NCBI GenBank assembly: GCA_014529385.2
Contig: CM043943.1
Span: 101,369,855 to 101,433,854 of the forward strand
Source of the DNA: Adiantum capillus-veneris
Taxonomy: Eukaryota > Streptophyta > Polypodiopsida > Polypodiales > Pteridaceae
Length of the DNA stretch: 64,000 nucleotides
Direction: 5' to 3'
Part shown: positions 50,247 to 62,636 of the stretch, one piece after another
Layout: every line of letters begins with the position of its first letter
Position numbering within the stretch: the stretch's first letter is position 1
Notes under the pieces: model-generated
What the model saw: the letters and a program-made list of their open reading frames with translations, nothing else
The model's database searches: none
Told to the model about the DNA's origin: nothing
Translations under genes and position numbers: made by a program

Positions 50247-51391
50247 TGTGAGCGGGATGAAAACACACACAACGCCTCTATATCAACCCGACACACACTC
50301 TTGGGAAGATACACACACACACTATGGGGCACCACTCGGCTTACACAACACACCTGGCCGAGACACGACACACACCGATGGAGTGAGAGGAGAGAGACTA
50401 TCCACTTGCCCACTCCACACAGAGACACACACACACACACACACACCCAAAAAACTCAGCTCAAAAGAGGAGCACTTCTAATGTTTAGATACAAATGAGC
50501 TTGGGCCAACACCAATGGGGCAAACAGCTCACACAATATGGGTAAAATATGCTAGATACAATCACAAATTGGAGAAGAAGCTTAATTCATAGGAGAAACT
50601 TACACAACCGAAACAGCAGAAACACAATAAGGAATTTGGCAAAATGGACAGCGCCATCGCATCTGGAATGGCCCAAAACCCTAGTCCACAATGTCAAAGT
50701 GCTCAAATCCGACCTCGGATGAGCAGTTACGACTAAAACAAGCTCCAAAATGAGCAAAAAACACACCTGCGGTTGTTCCTCCTCTCTTCTCCACGTTTTT
50801 TCTGGTCTTCTCTCTGTTTTTTTAGTTCCCACACTTAGCTTTATCACTTGGGCACCCTTGGTCTTTTATATGACCTCAAACGGACCCCGAACAGGCCAAA
50901 AACTGACCTCGCAGTGCATAGTTGTCACCTTTTTGCATCATCCAGATACATGGCACTCATTTCTTTTCAACAATGCGTCTCGCAACCACGTGAAGTGGCC
51001 CCAAAAAGTGTTCCTAATGATGAACTTTCTGCATAACTCTCACAAGAAGACACCCACGTTGTGTCCGTCCTCATCCGCGTGCAAATATTGACCCCGTTCG
51101 CCCTCCCGACGCCACTAGATGCCATCTGACGCACCTGCTTACCTCATGTCATCGGCCTGCGGATAGCTTCCCGGAGAAGTTTTACGTGCTATAAACTCCT
51201 CATTATTGTAGAAAAAACACACTGGTACTGGTGATAGTGAAAATCGATGCACTAGGTACATGTTGTCCTACCTGTACACGTGTGGGCCCCACATAACCAC
51301 CTGGCTCTGGAGAATGGGCAATTCTTTATTTGATGCACCATGCATGTGTATGTACATATGCGCAATCCCTTGATCCAAAAAACTCTTGACA
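50247..51391 (-). repeat. Array LTR 1
   Basis: Plus-strand edges TGTGAGCGGGATG and CTCTTGACA, 1145 bp. Minus-strand sense is TGTCAAGAG...GCTCACA. In that sense it is the outer 3' LTR; a purine-rich AGGGGGTGGG (51399-51408, minus strand) next to its inner edge fits a polypurine tract. Contains CA microsatellites near its left edge. Confidence 0.93.
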
Positions 51392-51441
51392 TAATTTGCC
51401 CACCCCCTAGCCTGCTAGAGCATTCATGCTCAGCAGCAGCA

Positions 51442-52167
51442 CTAGTAGATGCTCATTCCACCTGTATCAAAAGGCCAAAGGCATATCGCCTGATTCACAA
51501 GAAGCATCATAACACCACACCTACATTTGTTAACAATCAACCAAAATGCACCATTGGCATATCCAAGTAACACATCCGCCCTGTCTGGAGTTCCAAAAGT
51601 ATAAATATTGCATGCCACATTCAACCCAACCGATAGAGACAACTCAAGTGACTCATCACCTGGCATCTTTGCTTCACCAGCCATAGCAACAACCTCCAAA
51701 ACATGCACCCAAGTAGCTAAAATCATTGTGTGAAGGTAAAGTTGTTGATATCCAAAGAACAAAAGTATCCTCGCAGCACACATATCCCTAGCATAGGCAT
51801 CCACATAGCTGAGATTGGACTCATATATGCCAAACCCCTTCTCATCATCATAAGCATACTCATCATCACACATAACTTTATCCACATCATAATCATGGCT
51901 AGAACCACTATCCATAGCTTCTAGAATGGGTTCATCAGTCTCCAAGAATACAGATCCCTGCTCTAAACCACAATCATGCTCACAAATCAGTTCAATCACT
52001 GCACATACATCAAAATATGGCTTCAAAACAGGCTCCACATCCAGCAAATCTACAAAATGGATCTCAACCTTGCCCTCTTCCCTAATTTCCCAGGAACTAG
52101 TATCCAAAGATACGTGCTCATCATCAATAACCTCGACCTCACACTCACGCCAATGCATCTTCTTCAA
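51442..52167 (-). CDS. Array unit 1, second ORF (intact, 241 codons), unknown function
   Basis: Overlaps the end of the gag ORF by 23 nt in a different frame; first ATG of this frame is at 52158 (MHWRECEVEVIDDEHVSLD). It is strongly acidic in its middle part (DYDVDKVMCDDEYAYDDEKG) and more hydrophobic towards the C terminus (LNVACNIYTFG, GYANGAFWLIVNKCRCGVMM). I recognise no domain and see none of the catalytic motifs of protease, RT or integrase. Both other units carry the same ORF with a shared stop (CAG to TAG), so only unit 1 keeps it whole. It could be expressed by frameshifting from gag or be a non-coding remnant; its openness argues mildly for the former. Confidence 0.55.
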   Translation of the reverse strand: MKKMHWRECEVEVIDDEHVSLDTSSWEIREEGKVEIHFVDLLDVEPVLKPYFDVCAVIELICEHDCGLEQGSVFLETDEPILEAMDSGSSHDYDVDKVMCDDEYAYDDEKGFGIYESNLSYVDAYARDMCAARILLFFGYQQLYLHTMILATWVHVLEVVAMAGEAKMPGDESLELSLSVGLNVACNIYTFGTPDRADVLLGYANGAFWLIVNKCRCGVMMLLVNQAICLWPFDTGGMSIY

Positions 52168-52894
52168 GACTTTTCAATCCTGTATCCAAAGCATTACTCA
52201 CCTGTTTAGTCTCTTCCATAAACCTGTCAACCTGCAAGACCTCTTTATGCTTCACAATAGACCTTGGGAAGAAACGAGAAACATCATAGGGTAGGCTACT
52301 TTTCACCTGCTTAGGCTTAACTTCATCTTCCATGCCAAATCCATTTTGCACATGCATACATGTACTGATACCATGTTCCTCAAGACGCTTAAACTTCCAT
52401 TCCTTCTGCTTTGTAATGCATACCGCATCTTCAAAAGACTCGGGCATCTTCAACTCAACCTCGAACCGCAACCAAGGTGACAAACCATCAACAAAAGAAC
52501 TTTTCTTCAATGAACAAGGGGGGGTCTCATCCTTAAGAGCAACACACCAACGAGTCCATAAATCTGTAAAACCTTGTGCATAGGCATCAACACCTTGCTT
52601 AAGAGCATTGAGCTCATTCCATACTGCATTTGCATCTTCAAAAACCTCGAAACGCTCTAAAAAAGCTTCTATAAACTTGTCAAGACTCAAACCATAAGAA
52701 GAAGCCACTTCTTCTTTAGCTTCCAAGTCCATGAACCAAACACGGGTCTCATCTTTTAAAAGCAATCCAAATAGCCTCAAAATCTTCTCCTCATCACACA
52801 TATTGTTGCTTATGCATGCCACCTCGACTTGCTCCAGAAAGTCTTCCGCATCTTCACCACTTCTTCCATGAAATTCCGGATAAGAGAAAGCCAT
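52145..52894 (-). CDS. Array unit 1 gag-like ORF
   Basis: The frame is open from 52951; the likely start is the Met in VAMAFSYPEF at 52894, since that is where the gag-type domain starts. Core: FHGRSGEDAEDFLEQVEVAC, EKILRLFGLLLKDETRVWF, FIEAFLERFEVFED, DAYAQGFTDLWTRW and LSPWLRFEVEL, a good match to Retrotrans_gag (PF03732). The C-terminal third is charged, lacks a CCHC knuckle and ends LKSLEEDALA. Compared with units 2 and 3, four residues are absent after LKQG (a 12-bp in-frame deletion). Its product would form particles; other functions must come from an autonomous partner. Confidence 0.85.
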   Translation of the reverse strand: MAFSYPEFHGRSGEDAEDFLEQVEVACISNNMCDEEKILRLFGLLLKDETRVWFMDLEAKEEVASSYGLSLDKFIEAFLERFEVFEDANAVWNELNALKQGVDAYAQGFTDLWTRWCVALKDETPPCSLKKSSFVDGLSPWLRFEVELKMPESFEDAVCITKQKEWKFKRLEEHGISTCMHVQNGFGMEDEVKPKQVKSSLPYDVSRFFPRSIVKHKEVLQVDRFMEETKQVSNALDTGLKSLEEDALA

Positions 52895-53812
52895 GGCTAC
52901 CCAAGTTACGATGCTTTGAGAACCTCTTCGAACACACGTACAAGAACCCAAAACTTTTCACTATCCAATCCCCAGAAACTTCAATGGAGCTCAACTTTAG
53001 ATAAGGACAAACACATGCACATCAAATGAGTTTTCATAGTTGATCATCGGAATTACAACAGGCAAAGGACATTCCTGTATCTCTCTTAATCTTGTTGGCC
53101 CGAACATAAAGACTAGGCACTGCTGGAAAAACATCTTCCTGGACACATGAACATTAATCTGGATTCTCTGAGTTAAATGAAAAGGAGTGAATTGAGGGCC
53201 ATTTTGATCATCCATTAAAGTCAACCATGCAGCTCCCAAGAAGGCACACCTGACTTAACCTCTGATTTTGCCAAAATTTCAGCAGCATAACAGCATAAAT
53301 GGCTCAAAAGACCAAAAAACCAGCCATCATAACTTGGAAAAATTTTGGCAGAGTTTCCCTAGAAATAGAGCAGTAGGAACCCAAAATATAGACTGTATAT
53401 GTATGCATAAACTGTCAACAATAGAACCCGAGCATCAAGTAGCACTCACTGGTACATAGCCTATGGCGAGGTCACAAAAAGGGTGCTCCAGCTACCTGTA
53501 TGACCGAAAGGATCTCCACATTTGAGAATCTCCCAACTCAATAAAAACCTCACGCTATCGACCCTCACACGAAGGCTAATGAAAATCGCGTATAGTCAAG
53601 TCTCAGAAATGGCTGGGATTGCCAAATATAACCAAGTATGGCTCCACAAATGTGTTCAATGACATTTTCCACAAGTAACGTACAATCCAACAAACAATGC
53701 GCTCAAATAGGCGTCAAGTGATGCATACCCACAACAACTGCAAGTGACATCACTGCTAGTAGATCACTATACTCCAGCTACCTGTACCTGTGTGAATCAC
53801 CTGTACCTGTCC

Positions 53813-53890
53813 CTGTAACCTATAACCTATAACCTGTAATCTGCAACCTGCAACCTGTAATTCCGAATCTCGAAGCTCGAAGCTCGAAGG
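53813..53890. repeat. AACCTGT heptamer minisatellite next to array PBS, unit 1
   Basis: Imperfect tandem AACCTGT/AACCTAT/ATCTGCA heptamers followed by GAAGCTCGAA repeats. The equivalents at 57505-57580 and 61207-61275 differ in heptamer number and variants, so this is the fastest-changing part of each unit. Confidence 0.88.
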
Positions 53891-53933
53891 AGAAGGTACT
53901 CGAAGAAGATCCTCCGTGGGGGCGCCAAAAGAA

Positions 53934-55075
53934 TGTGAGCGGGATGAAAACACACACAGCGCCTCTATATCGACCCGACACACACTCTTGGGAAGATACA
54001 CACACACACTATGAGGCACCACTCGGCTTACACAACACACCTGGCCGAGACACGACACACACCGATGGAGTGAGAGGAGAGAGACTATCCACTTGTCCAC
54101 TCCACACAGAGACACACACATACACACACACCCAAAAAACTCAGCTCAAAAGAGGAGCACTTCTGATGTGTAGATACAAATGAGCTTGGGCCAACACCAA
54201 TGGGGCAAACAGCTCACACAATATGGGTAAAATATGCCAGATACAATCACAAATTGGAGAAGAAGCTTCATTAATAGGAGAAACTTACACAGTCAAAACG
54301 ATAGAAAAACAATGAGTAATTTGTCAAAATGGACAGCGCCATTGAGTCTCGAATGGCCCAAAACCCCAGTCTACAATGTCAAAGTGCTCAAATCCGACCT
54401 GGGATGAGCAGTTACGGCCAAAACAAGCTCCAAAATGAGCAAAAAACACACCTGCGGCTATTCCTCCTCTCTCTCCACGTTTTTTCTGGTTTGATCTCTG
54501 TTTTTTCAGTTCCCACACTTAGCTTTATCACTTGGGCACCCTTGGCCTTTTAGATGACCTCAAACGGACCCCGAACAGGCCAAAAACTGACCTCGCAGTG
54601 CATAGTTGTCACCTTTTTGCATCATTCGGATACTTGGCACTCATTTCTTTTCAACAATGCGTCTCGCAACCACGTGAAGTGGCCCCAAAAAGTGGTCCTA
54701 ATGATGACCTTTCTGCATAACTCTCACAAGAAGACACCCACGTTGTGTCCGTCCTCATCCGCGTGCAAATATTGACCCCGTTCGCCCTCCCGACGCCACT
54801 AGATGCCATCTGACGCACCTGCTTACCTCATGTCGTCGGCCCGCGGATAGCTTCCTGGAGAAGTTTTACGCACTATAAACTCCTCATTATTGTAGAAAAA
54901 ACACACTGGTACTGGTCATAGTGAAAATCGATGCACTAGGTACATGCTGTCCTACCTGAACACATGTGGGCCCCACATAACCACCTGGCTCTGGAGAATG
55001 GGCAATTCATTATTTGATGCACCATGCATGTGTATGTACATATGCGCAATCCCTTGATCCAAAAAACTCTTGACA
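53934..55075 (-). repeat. Array LTR 2
   Basis: 1142 bp, same edges as LTR 1. Flanked by internal sequence on both sides, without its own target duplication, hence shared by units 1 and 2. Confidence 0.93.
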
Positions 55076-55125
55076 TAATTTGCCCACCCCCTAGCCTGCT
55101 AGAGCATTCATGCTCAACAGCAGCA

Positions 55126-55851
55126 CTAGTAGATGCTCATTCCACCTGTATCAAAAGGCCAAAGGAAAATCGCCTGATTCACAAGAAGCATCATAACACC
55201 ACACCTACATTTGTTCACAATCAACCAAAATGCACCATTGGCATATCCAAGTAACACATCCGCCCTGTCTGGAGTTCCAAAAGTATAAATATTGCATGCC
55301 ACATTCAACCCAACCGATAGAGACAACTCAAGTGACTCATCACCTGGCATCTTTGCTTCACCAGCCATAGCAACAACCTCCAAAACATGCACCCAAGTAG
55401 CTAAAATCATTGTGTGAAGGTAAAGTTGTTGATATCCAAAGCACAAAAGTATCCTCGCAGCACACATATCCCTAGCATAGGCATCCACATAGCTGAGATT
55501 GGACTCATATATGCCAAACCCCTTCTCATCATCATAAGCATACTCATCATCACACATAACTTTATCCACATCATAATCATGGCTAGAACCACTATCCATA
55601 GCTTCTAGAATGGGTTCATCAGTCTCCAAGAATACAGATCCCTACTCTAAAACACAATCATGCTCACAAATCAGTTCAATCACTGCACATACATCAAAAT
55701 ATGGCTTCAAAACAGGCTCCACATCCAACAAATCCACAAAATGGATCTCAACCTTGCCCTCTTCCCTAATTTCCCAGGAACTAGTATCCAAAGATACGTG
55801 CTCATCATCAATAACCTCGACCTCACACTCACGCCAATGCATCTTCTTCAA
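55126..55851 (-). pseudogene. Array unit 2, second ORF, interrupted
   Basis: Counterpart of 51442-52167. Two frames, 55851-55642 ending HDCVLE and 55629-55126, are separated by a TAG stop where unit 1 has Gln (EHDCGLEQGSV). Unit 3 has the same stop. Confidence 0.8.
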
Positions 55852-55990
55852 GACTTTTCAATCCTGTATCCAAAGCATTACTCACCTCTTTAGTCTCTTC
55901 CATAAACCTGTCAACCTGCAAGACCTCTTTATGCTTCACAATAGACCTTGGGAAGAAACGAGAAACATCATAGGGTAGGCTACTTTTCAC

Positions 55991-56590
55991 CTACTTAGGC
56001 TTAACTTCATCTTCCATGCCAAATCCATTTTGCACATGCATACATGTACTGATACCATGTTCCTCAAGACGCTTAAACATCCATTCCTTGTGCTTTGCAA
56101 TGCATACCGCATCTTCAAAAGACTCAAGCGTCTTCAACTCAACCTCGAACCGCAACCAAGGTGACAAACCATCAACAAAAGAACTTTTCTTCAATGAACA
56201 AGGGGGGGTCTCATCCTTAAGAGCAACACACCAACGAGTCCATAAATCTGTAAAACCTTGTGCATAGGCATCAACACCTTGACAAGAACCTTGCTTAAGA
56301 GCATTGAGCTCATTCCATACTGCATTTGCATCTTCAAAAACCTCGAAACGCTCTAAAAAAGCTTCTATAAACTTGTCAAGACTCAAACCATAAGAAGAAG
56401 CCACTTCTTCTTTAGCTTCCAAGTCCATGAACCAAACACGGGTCTCATCTTTCAAAATCAATCAAAATAGCCTCAAAATCTTCTCCTCATCACACATATT
56501 GTTGCTTATGCATGCCACCTCGACTTGCTCCAGAAAGTCTTCCGCATCTTCACCGCTTCTTCCATGAAATTCCGGATAAGAGAAAGCCAT
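55991..56590 (-). pseudogene. Array unit 2 gag-like ORF, broken
   Basis: Equivalent to 52145-52894. The frame stops after EKILRLF at about 56462 and resumes as ILKDETRVWFMD; a second stop near 55991 follows DEVKPK, where unit 1 reads KPKQVKSS. It contains the four residues SCQG after LKQG that unit 1 lacks. Not translatable as one protein. Confidence 0.85.
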
Positions 56591-57629
56591 GGCTACCCAA
56601 GTTACGATGCTTTGAGAACCTCTTTGAACACACGTACAAGAACCCAAAACTTTTCACTATCCAATCCCCAGAAACTTCAATGGAGCTCAACTTTAGATAA
56701 GGACAAACACATGCACATCAAATGAGTTTTCATAGTTGATCATCGGAATTACAACATGCAAAGGACATTCTTGTATCTCTCTTAATCTTGTTGGCCCAAA
56801 CATAAAGACTAGGCACTGCTAGAAAAAGATCTTCCTGGACACATGAACATTAATCTGGATTCTCTGAGTTAAATGAAAAGGAGTGAATTGAGGGCCATTT
56901 TGATCATCCATTAAAGTCAACCATGCAGCTCCCAGGAAGGCACACCTGACTTAACCTCTGATTTTGCCCAAATTTCAGCAGCATAACAGCATAAATGGCT
57001 CAAAAGACCAAAAAACCAGCCATCATAACTTGGAAAAATTTTGGCAGAGTTTCCTTAGAAATAGAGCAGTAGGAACCCAAAATATAGACTGTATATGTAT
57101 GCATAAACTGTCAACAATAGAACCCGAGCATCAAGTAGCACTCACTAGTACATAGCCTATGGCGAGGTCACAAAAAGGGTACTCCAGCTACCTGTATCAC
57201 CGAAAGGATCTCCACATTTGAGAATCTCCCAACTCAATAAAAACCTCACGCTATCGACCCTCACACGAAGGCTAATGCAAATCGCGTATAGTCAAGTCTC
57301 AGAAATGGCAGGGACTGCCAAATACAACCAAGTATGGCTCCTCAAATGTGTTCCATGACAGTTTCCACAAGTAACGTACAATCCAACAAACAATGCGCTC
57401 AAATAGGCGCCAAGTGATGCATACCCACAACAACTGCAAGTGACATCACTGCTAGTAGATCACTATACTCCAGCTACCTGTACCTGTGTGAATCACCTGT
57501 ACCTATCCCTGTAACCTGTAACCTGCAACCTGTAATCTGCAACCTGCAACCTGTAATCCCGAATCTCGAAGCTCGAAGCTCGAAGCAGAAGGTACTCGAA
57601 GAAGATCCTCCGTGGGGGCGCCAAAAGAA

Positions 57630-58772
57630 TGTGAGCGGGATGAAAACACACACAGCGCCTCTGTATCGACCCGACACACACTCTTGGGAAGATACACACA
57701 CACACTATGAGGCACCACTCAGCTTACACAACACACCTGGCCGAGACACGACACACACCGATGGAGTGAGAGGAGAGAGACTATCCACTTGTCCACTCCA
57801 CACAGAGACACACACATACACACACACCCAAAAAACTCAGCTCAAAAGAGGAGCACTTCTGATGTGTAGATACAAATGAGCTTGGGCCAACACCAATGGG
57901 GCAAACAGCTCACACAATATGGGTAAAATATGCCAGATACAATCACAAATTGGAGAAGAAGCTTCATTAATAGGAGAAACTTAGACAGTCAAAAGGATAG
58001 AAAAACAATGAGTAATTTGTCAAAATGGACAGCGCCATTGCGTGTGGAATGGCCCAAAACCCCAGTCTACAATGTCAAAGTGCTCAAATCCGACCTGGGA
58101 TGAGCAGTTACGGCCAAAACAAGCTCCAAAATGAGCAAAAAACACACCTGCGGCTGTTCCTCCTCTCTTCTCCACGTTTTTTCTGGTTTGATCTCTGTTT
58201 TTTCAGTTCCCACACTTAGCTTTATCACTTGGGCACACTTGGCCTTTTAGATGACCTCAAACGGACCCCGAACAGGCCAAAAACTGACCTCGCAGTGCAT
58301 AGTTGTCACCTTTTTGCATCATTTGGATACTTGGCACTCATTTCTTTTCAACAATGCGTCTCGCAACCACGTGAAGTGGCCCCAAAAATTGATCCTAATG
58401 ATGACCTTTCTGCATAACTCTCACAAGAAGACACCCACGTTGTGTCCGTCCTCATCCGCGTGCAAATATTGACCCCGTTCGCCCTCCTGACGCCACTAGA
58501 TGCCATCTGACGCACCTCCTTACCTCATGTCGTCGGCCCGCGGATAGCTTCCTGGAGAATTTTTACGCACTATAAACTCCTCATTATTGTAGAAAAAACA
58601 CACTGGTACTGGTGATAGTGAAAATCGATGCACTAGGTACATGCTGTCCTACCTGTACACATGTGGGCCCCACATAACCACCTGGCTCTGGAGAATGGGC
58701 AATTCTTTATTTGATGCACCATGCATGTGTATGTACATATGCGCAATCCCTTGATCCAAAAAACTCTTGACA
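57630..58772 (-). repeat. Array LTR 3
   Basis: 1143 bp, same edges as LTRs 1 and 2; shared between units 2 and 3. Confidence 0.93.
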
Positions 58773-58822
58773 TAATTTGCCCACCCCCTAGCCTGCTAGA
58801 GCATTCATGCTCAGCAGCAGCA

Positions 58823-59548
58823 CTAGTAGATGCTCATTCCACCTGTATCAAAAGGCCAAAGGCATATCGCCTGATTCACAAGAAGCATCATAACACCACA
58901 CCTACATTTGTTAACAATCAACCAAAATGCACCATTGGCATATCCAAGTAACACATCCGCCCTGTCTGGAGTTCCAAAAGTATAAATATTGCATGCCACA
59001 TTCAACCCAACCGATAGAGACAACTCAAGTGACTCATCACCTGGCATCTTTGCTTCACCAGCCATAGCAACAACCTCCAAAACATGCACCCAAGTAGCTA
59101 AAATCATTGTGTGAAGGTAAAGTTGTTGATATCCAAAGAACAAAAGTATCCTCGCAGCACACATATCCCTAGCATAGGCATCCACATAGCTGAGATTGGA
59201 CTCATATATTCCAAACCCCTTCTCATCATCATAAGCATACTCATCATCACACATAACTTTATGCACATCATAATCATGGCTAGAACCACTATCCATAGCT
59301 TCTAGAATGGGTTCATCAGTCTCCAAGAGTACAGATCCCTACTCTAAAACACAATCATGCTCACAAATCAGTTCAATCACTGCACATACATCAAAATATG
59401 GCTTCAAAACAGGCTCCACATCCAACAAATCCACAAAATGGATCTCAACCTTGCCCTCTTCCCTAATTTCCAAGGAACTAGTATCCAAAAATACGTGCTC
59501 ATCATCAATAACCTCGACCTCACACTCACGCCAATGCATCTTCTTCAA
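58823..59548 (-). pseudogene. Array unit 3, second ORF, interrupted
   Basis: Frames 59548-59339 and 59326-58823 are separated by the same TAG stop as in unit 2 (HDCVLE then stop). Otherwise very close to unit 1. Confidence 0.8.
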
Positions 59549-60287
59549 GACTTTTCAATCCTGTATCCAAAGCATTACTCACCTCTTTAGTCTCTTCCAT
59601 AAACCTGTCAACCTGCAAGACCTCTTTATGATTCACAATAGACCTTGGGAAGAAACGAGAAACATCATAGGGTAGGCTACTTTTCACCTGCTTAGGCTTA
59701 ACTTCATCTTCCATGCCAAATCCATTTTGCACATGCATACATGTACTGATACCATGTTCCTCAAGACGCTTAAACTTCCATTCCTTGTGCTTTGCAATGC
59801 ATACCGCATGTTCAAAAGACTCGGGCGTCTTCAACTCAACCTCGAACCGCAACCAAGGTGACAAACCATCAACAAAAGAACTTTTTTTCAATGAACAAGG
59901 GGGGGTCTCATCCTTAAGAGCAACACACCAACGAGTCCATAAATCTGTAAAACCTTGTACATAGGCATGAACACCTTGACAAGAACCTTGCTTAAGAGCA
60001 TTGAGCTCATTCCATACTGCATTTGCATCTTCAAAAACCTCAAAACGCTCTAAAAAAGCTTCTATAAACTTTTGAAGACTCAAACCATAAGAAGAAGCCA
60101 CTTCTTCTTTAGCTTCCAAGTCCATGAACCAAACACGGGTCTCATCTTTCAAAAGCAATCCAAATAGCCTCAAAATCTTCTCCTCATCACACATATTGTT
60201 GCTTATGCATGCCACCTCGACTTGCTCCAGAAAGTCTTCCGCATCTTCACCACTTCTTCCATGAAATTCCGGATAAGAGAAAGCCAT
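59526..60287 (-). CDS. Array unit 3 gag-like ORF (intact)
   Basis: Open from 60344; the Met equivalent to unit 1 is at 60287. Same Retrotrans_gag core as unit 1 (FLEQVEVACISNNMCDEEKI, LERFEVFEDANAVWNEL, LSPWLRFEVEL) and the same end LKSLEEDALA, but with the four extra residues after LKQG shared with unit 2. This unit pairs an intact gag with a broken second ORF, the reverse of what decay alone would predict for the adjacent, otherwise similar unit 2. Confidence 0.85.
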   Translation of the reverse strand: MAFSYPEFHGRSGEDAEDFLEQVEVACISNNMCDEEKILRLFGLLLKDETRVWFMDLEAKEEVASSYGLSLQKFIEAFLERFEVFEDANAVWNELNALKQGSCQGVHAYVQGFTDLWTRWCVALKDETPPCSLKKSSFVDGLSPWLRFEVELKTPESFEHAVCIAKHKEWKFKRLEEHGISTCMHVQNGFGMEDEVKPKQVKSSLPYDVSRFFPRSIVNHKEVLQVDRFMEETKEVSNALDTGLKSLEEDALA

Positions 60288-61296
60288 GGCTACCCAAGTT
60301 ACGATGCTTTGAGAACCTCTTCGAACACACGTACAAGAACCCAAAACTTTTCACTATCCAATCCTCAGAAACTTCAATGGAGCTCAACTTTAGATAAGGA
60401 CAAACACATGCACATCAAATGAGTTTTCATAGTTGATCATCGGAATTACAACAGGCAAAGGACATTCCTGTATCTCTCTTAATCTTCTTGGCCCGAACAT
60501 AAAGACTAGGCACTGCTGGAAAAAGATCTTCCTGGACACATGAACATTAATCTGGATTCTCTAAGTTAAATGAAAAGGAGTGAATTGAGGGCCATTTTGA
60601 TCATCCATTAAAGTCAACCATGCAGCTCCCAAGAAGGCACACCTGACTTAACCTCTGATTTTGCCAAAATTTCAGCAGCATAACAGCATAAATGGCTCAA
60701 AAGATCAAAAAACCAGCCATCATAACTTGGAAAAATTTTGGCAGAGTTTCCCTAGAAATAGAGCAGTAGGAACCCAAAATATAGACTGTATATGTATGCA
60801 TAAACTGTCAACAATAGAACCCGAGCATCAAGTAGCACTCACTAGTACATAGCCTATGGCGAGGTCACAAAAAGGGTGCTCCAGCTACCTGTATCACCGA
60901 AAGGATCTCCACATTTGAGAATCTCCCAACTCAATAAAAACCTCATGCTATCGACCCTCACACGAAGGCTAATGCAAATCGCGTATAGTCAAGTCTCAGA
61001 AATGGCTGGGACTGCCAAATACAACCAAGTATGGCTCCACAAATGTGTTCAATGACAATTTCCACAAGTAACGTACAATCCAGCAAACAATGCACTCAAA
61101 TAGGCGCCAAGTGATGCATACCCACAACAACTGTAAGTGATATCACTGCTAGTAGATCACTATACTCCAGCTACCTGTACCTGTGTGAATCACCTGTACC
61201 TGTCCCTGTAACCTGTAACCTGTAATCTGCAACCTGCAACCTGTAATCCCGAATCTCAAAGCTCGAAGCTCGAAGTAGAAGGTACTCGAAGAAGAT

Positions 61297-61313
61297 CCTC
61301 CGTGGGGGCGCCA
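61297..61313 (-). other. Candidate primer binding site of the array element
   Basis: On the minus strand TGGCGCCCCCACGGAGG begins six bases inside LTR 4, which is the 5' LTR in element sense. The same sequence adjoins LTR 2 (about 53911-53927) and LTR 3 (about 57607-57623). TGG start and position fit a PBS; the tRNA is not identified. Confidence 0.7.
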
Positions 61314-61319
61314 AAAGAA

Positions 61320-62442
61320 TGTGAGCGGGATGAAAACACACACAGCGCCTCTATATCGACCTGACACACACTCTTGGGAAGATACACACACACACTATGG
61401 TGCACCACTCGGCATACACAACACACCCGGCCGAGACACGACACACACCGATGGAGTGAGAGGAGAGAGACTATCCACTTATCCACTCCACACAGAGACA
61501 CACACATACACACACACCCAAAAAACTCAGCTCAAAAGAGGAGCACTTCTGATGTGTAGATACAAATGAGCTTGGGCCAACACCAATGGGGCAAACAGCT
61601 CATACAATATGGGTAAAATATGCCAGATACAATCACAAATTGGAGAAGAAGCTTCATTAATAGGAGAAACTTACACAGCCAAAACAATAGAAAAAAAATG
61701 AGTAATTTGTCAAAACGGACAGTGCCATTGCGTCTGGAACGGCCCAAAACCCCAGTCTACAATGTCAAAGTGCTCAAATCCGACCTGGGATGAGCAGTTG
61801 TGGCCAAAACAAGCTCCAAAATGAGCAAAAAACACACATGCGGCTGTTTTTTCTGGTTTTATATCTGTTTTTTCAATTCCCACACTTAGCTTTATCACTT
61901 GGGCACCCTTGGCCTTTTAGATGACCTCAAACGGACCCCGAACAGGCCAAAAACTGACCTCGCAGTGCATAGTTGTCACCTTTTTGCATCATTCGGATAC
62001 TTGGCACTCATTTCTTTTCAACAATGCGTCTCGCAACCACGTGAAGTGGCCCCAAAAATTGATCCTAATGATGACCTTTCTGCATAACTCTCACAAGAAG
62101 ACACCCACGTTGTGTCCGTCCTCATCCGCGTGCAAATATTGACCCCGTTCGCCCTCCTGACGCCACTAGATGCCATCTGACGCACCTGCTTACCTCATGT
62201 CGTCGGCCCGCGGATAGCTTCCTGGAGAATTTTTACGCACTATAAACTCCTCATTATTGTAGAAAAAACACACTAGTACTGGTGATAGTGAAAATCGATG
62301 CACTAGGTACATGCTGTCCTACCTGTACACATGTGGGCCCCACATAACCACCTGGCTCTGGAGAATGGGCAATTCTTTATTTGATGCACCATGCATGTGT
62401 GTGTACATATGCGCAATCTCTTGCTCCAAAAAACTCCTGACA
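61320..62442 (-). repeat. Array LTR 4
   Basis: 1123 bp, ends CTCCTGACA before the flanking ACGT. Shorter than the others because of a roughly 20-bp deletion near 61845 (after GCGGCTG). Confidence 0.93.
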
Positions 62443-62636
62443 ACGTCTATGTACAAAAACAGCAAAACTATGCACCCCGCACGACTGGCCCGCATGCGCA
62501 GAGACAGCTGGCACACACCGCCTTTGTACACTTTGTACAAGCATGATTTATTTACATATAAGGGACCCAAAAGAATTAAAAAACCCTTTCCATAGTCCTT
62601 CGGGTGGCTTGCATCATTCCGTAAAAACACGTCACA
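62443..62636. repeat. Right part of the LTR-like insertion S
   Basis: 194 bp from ACGTCTATG to ACGTCACA, the continuation of 49410-50246 after removing the array. Followed by ACGT and element A's RNase H frame (TTTAAGCAAGCTC). Confidence 0.7.

Larger units (their letters stand above)
50247..62442 (-). mobile_element. Tandem array of a TR-GAG-type LTR element: four LTRs, three internal domains
   Basis: LTRs at 50247-51391, 53934-55075, 57630-58772 and 61320-62442 alternate with internal regions of 2542, 2554 and 2547 bp. The period is 3687-3696 bp. All copies are in the same minus orientation. Only the outermost edges are flanked by ACGT (50243-50246 and 62443-62446), so the whole array sits in one insertion site. 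The internal regions encode gag and one more ORF but no protease, RT, RNase H or integrase, as in the terminal-repeat retrotransposons with GAG domain. Such arrays arise by unequal LTR-LTR recombination. Confidence 0.93.

Noticed and set aside
51926..52294. Plus-strand ORF of 122 codons repeated in every array unit
   Set aside because: It lies antisense to the gag and second ORF and is repeated only because the unit is repeated; codon pattern follows the minus-strand gene.
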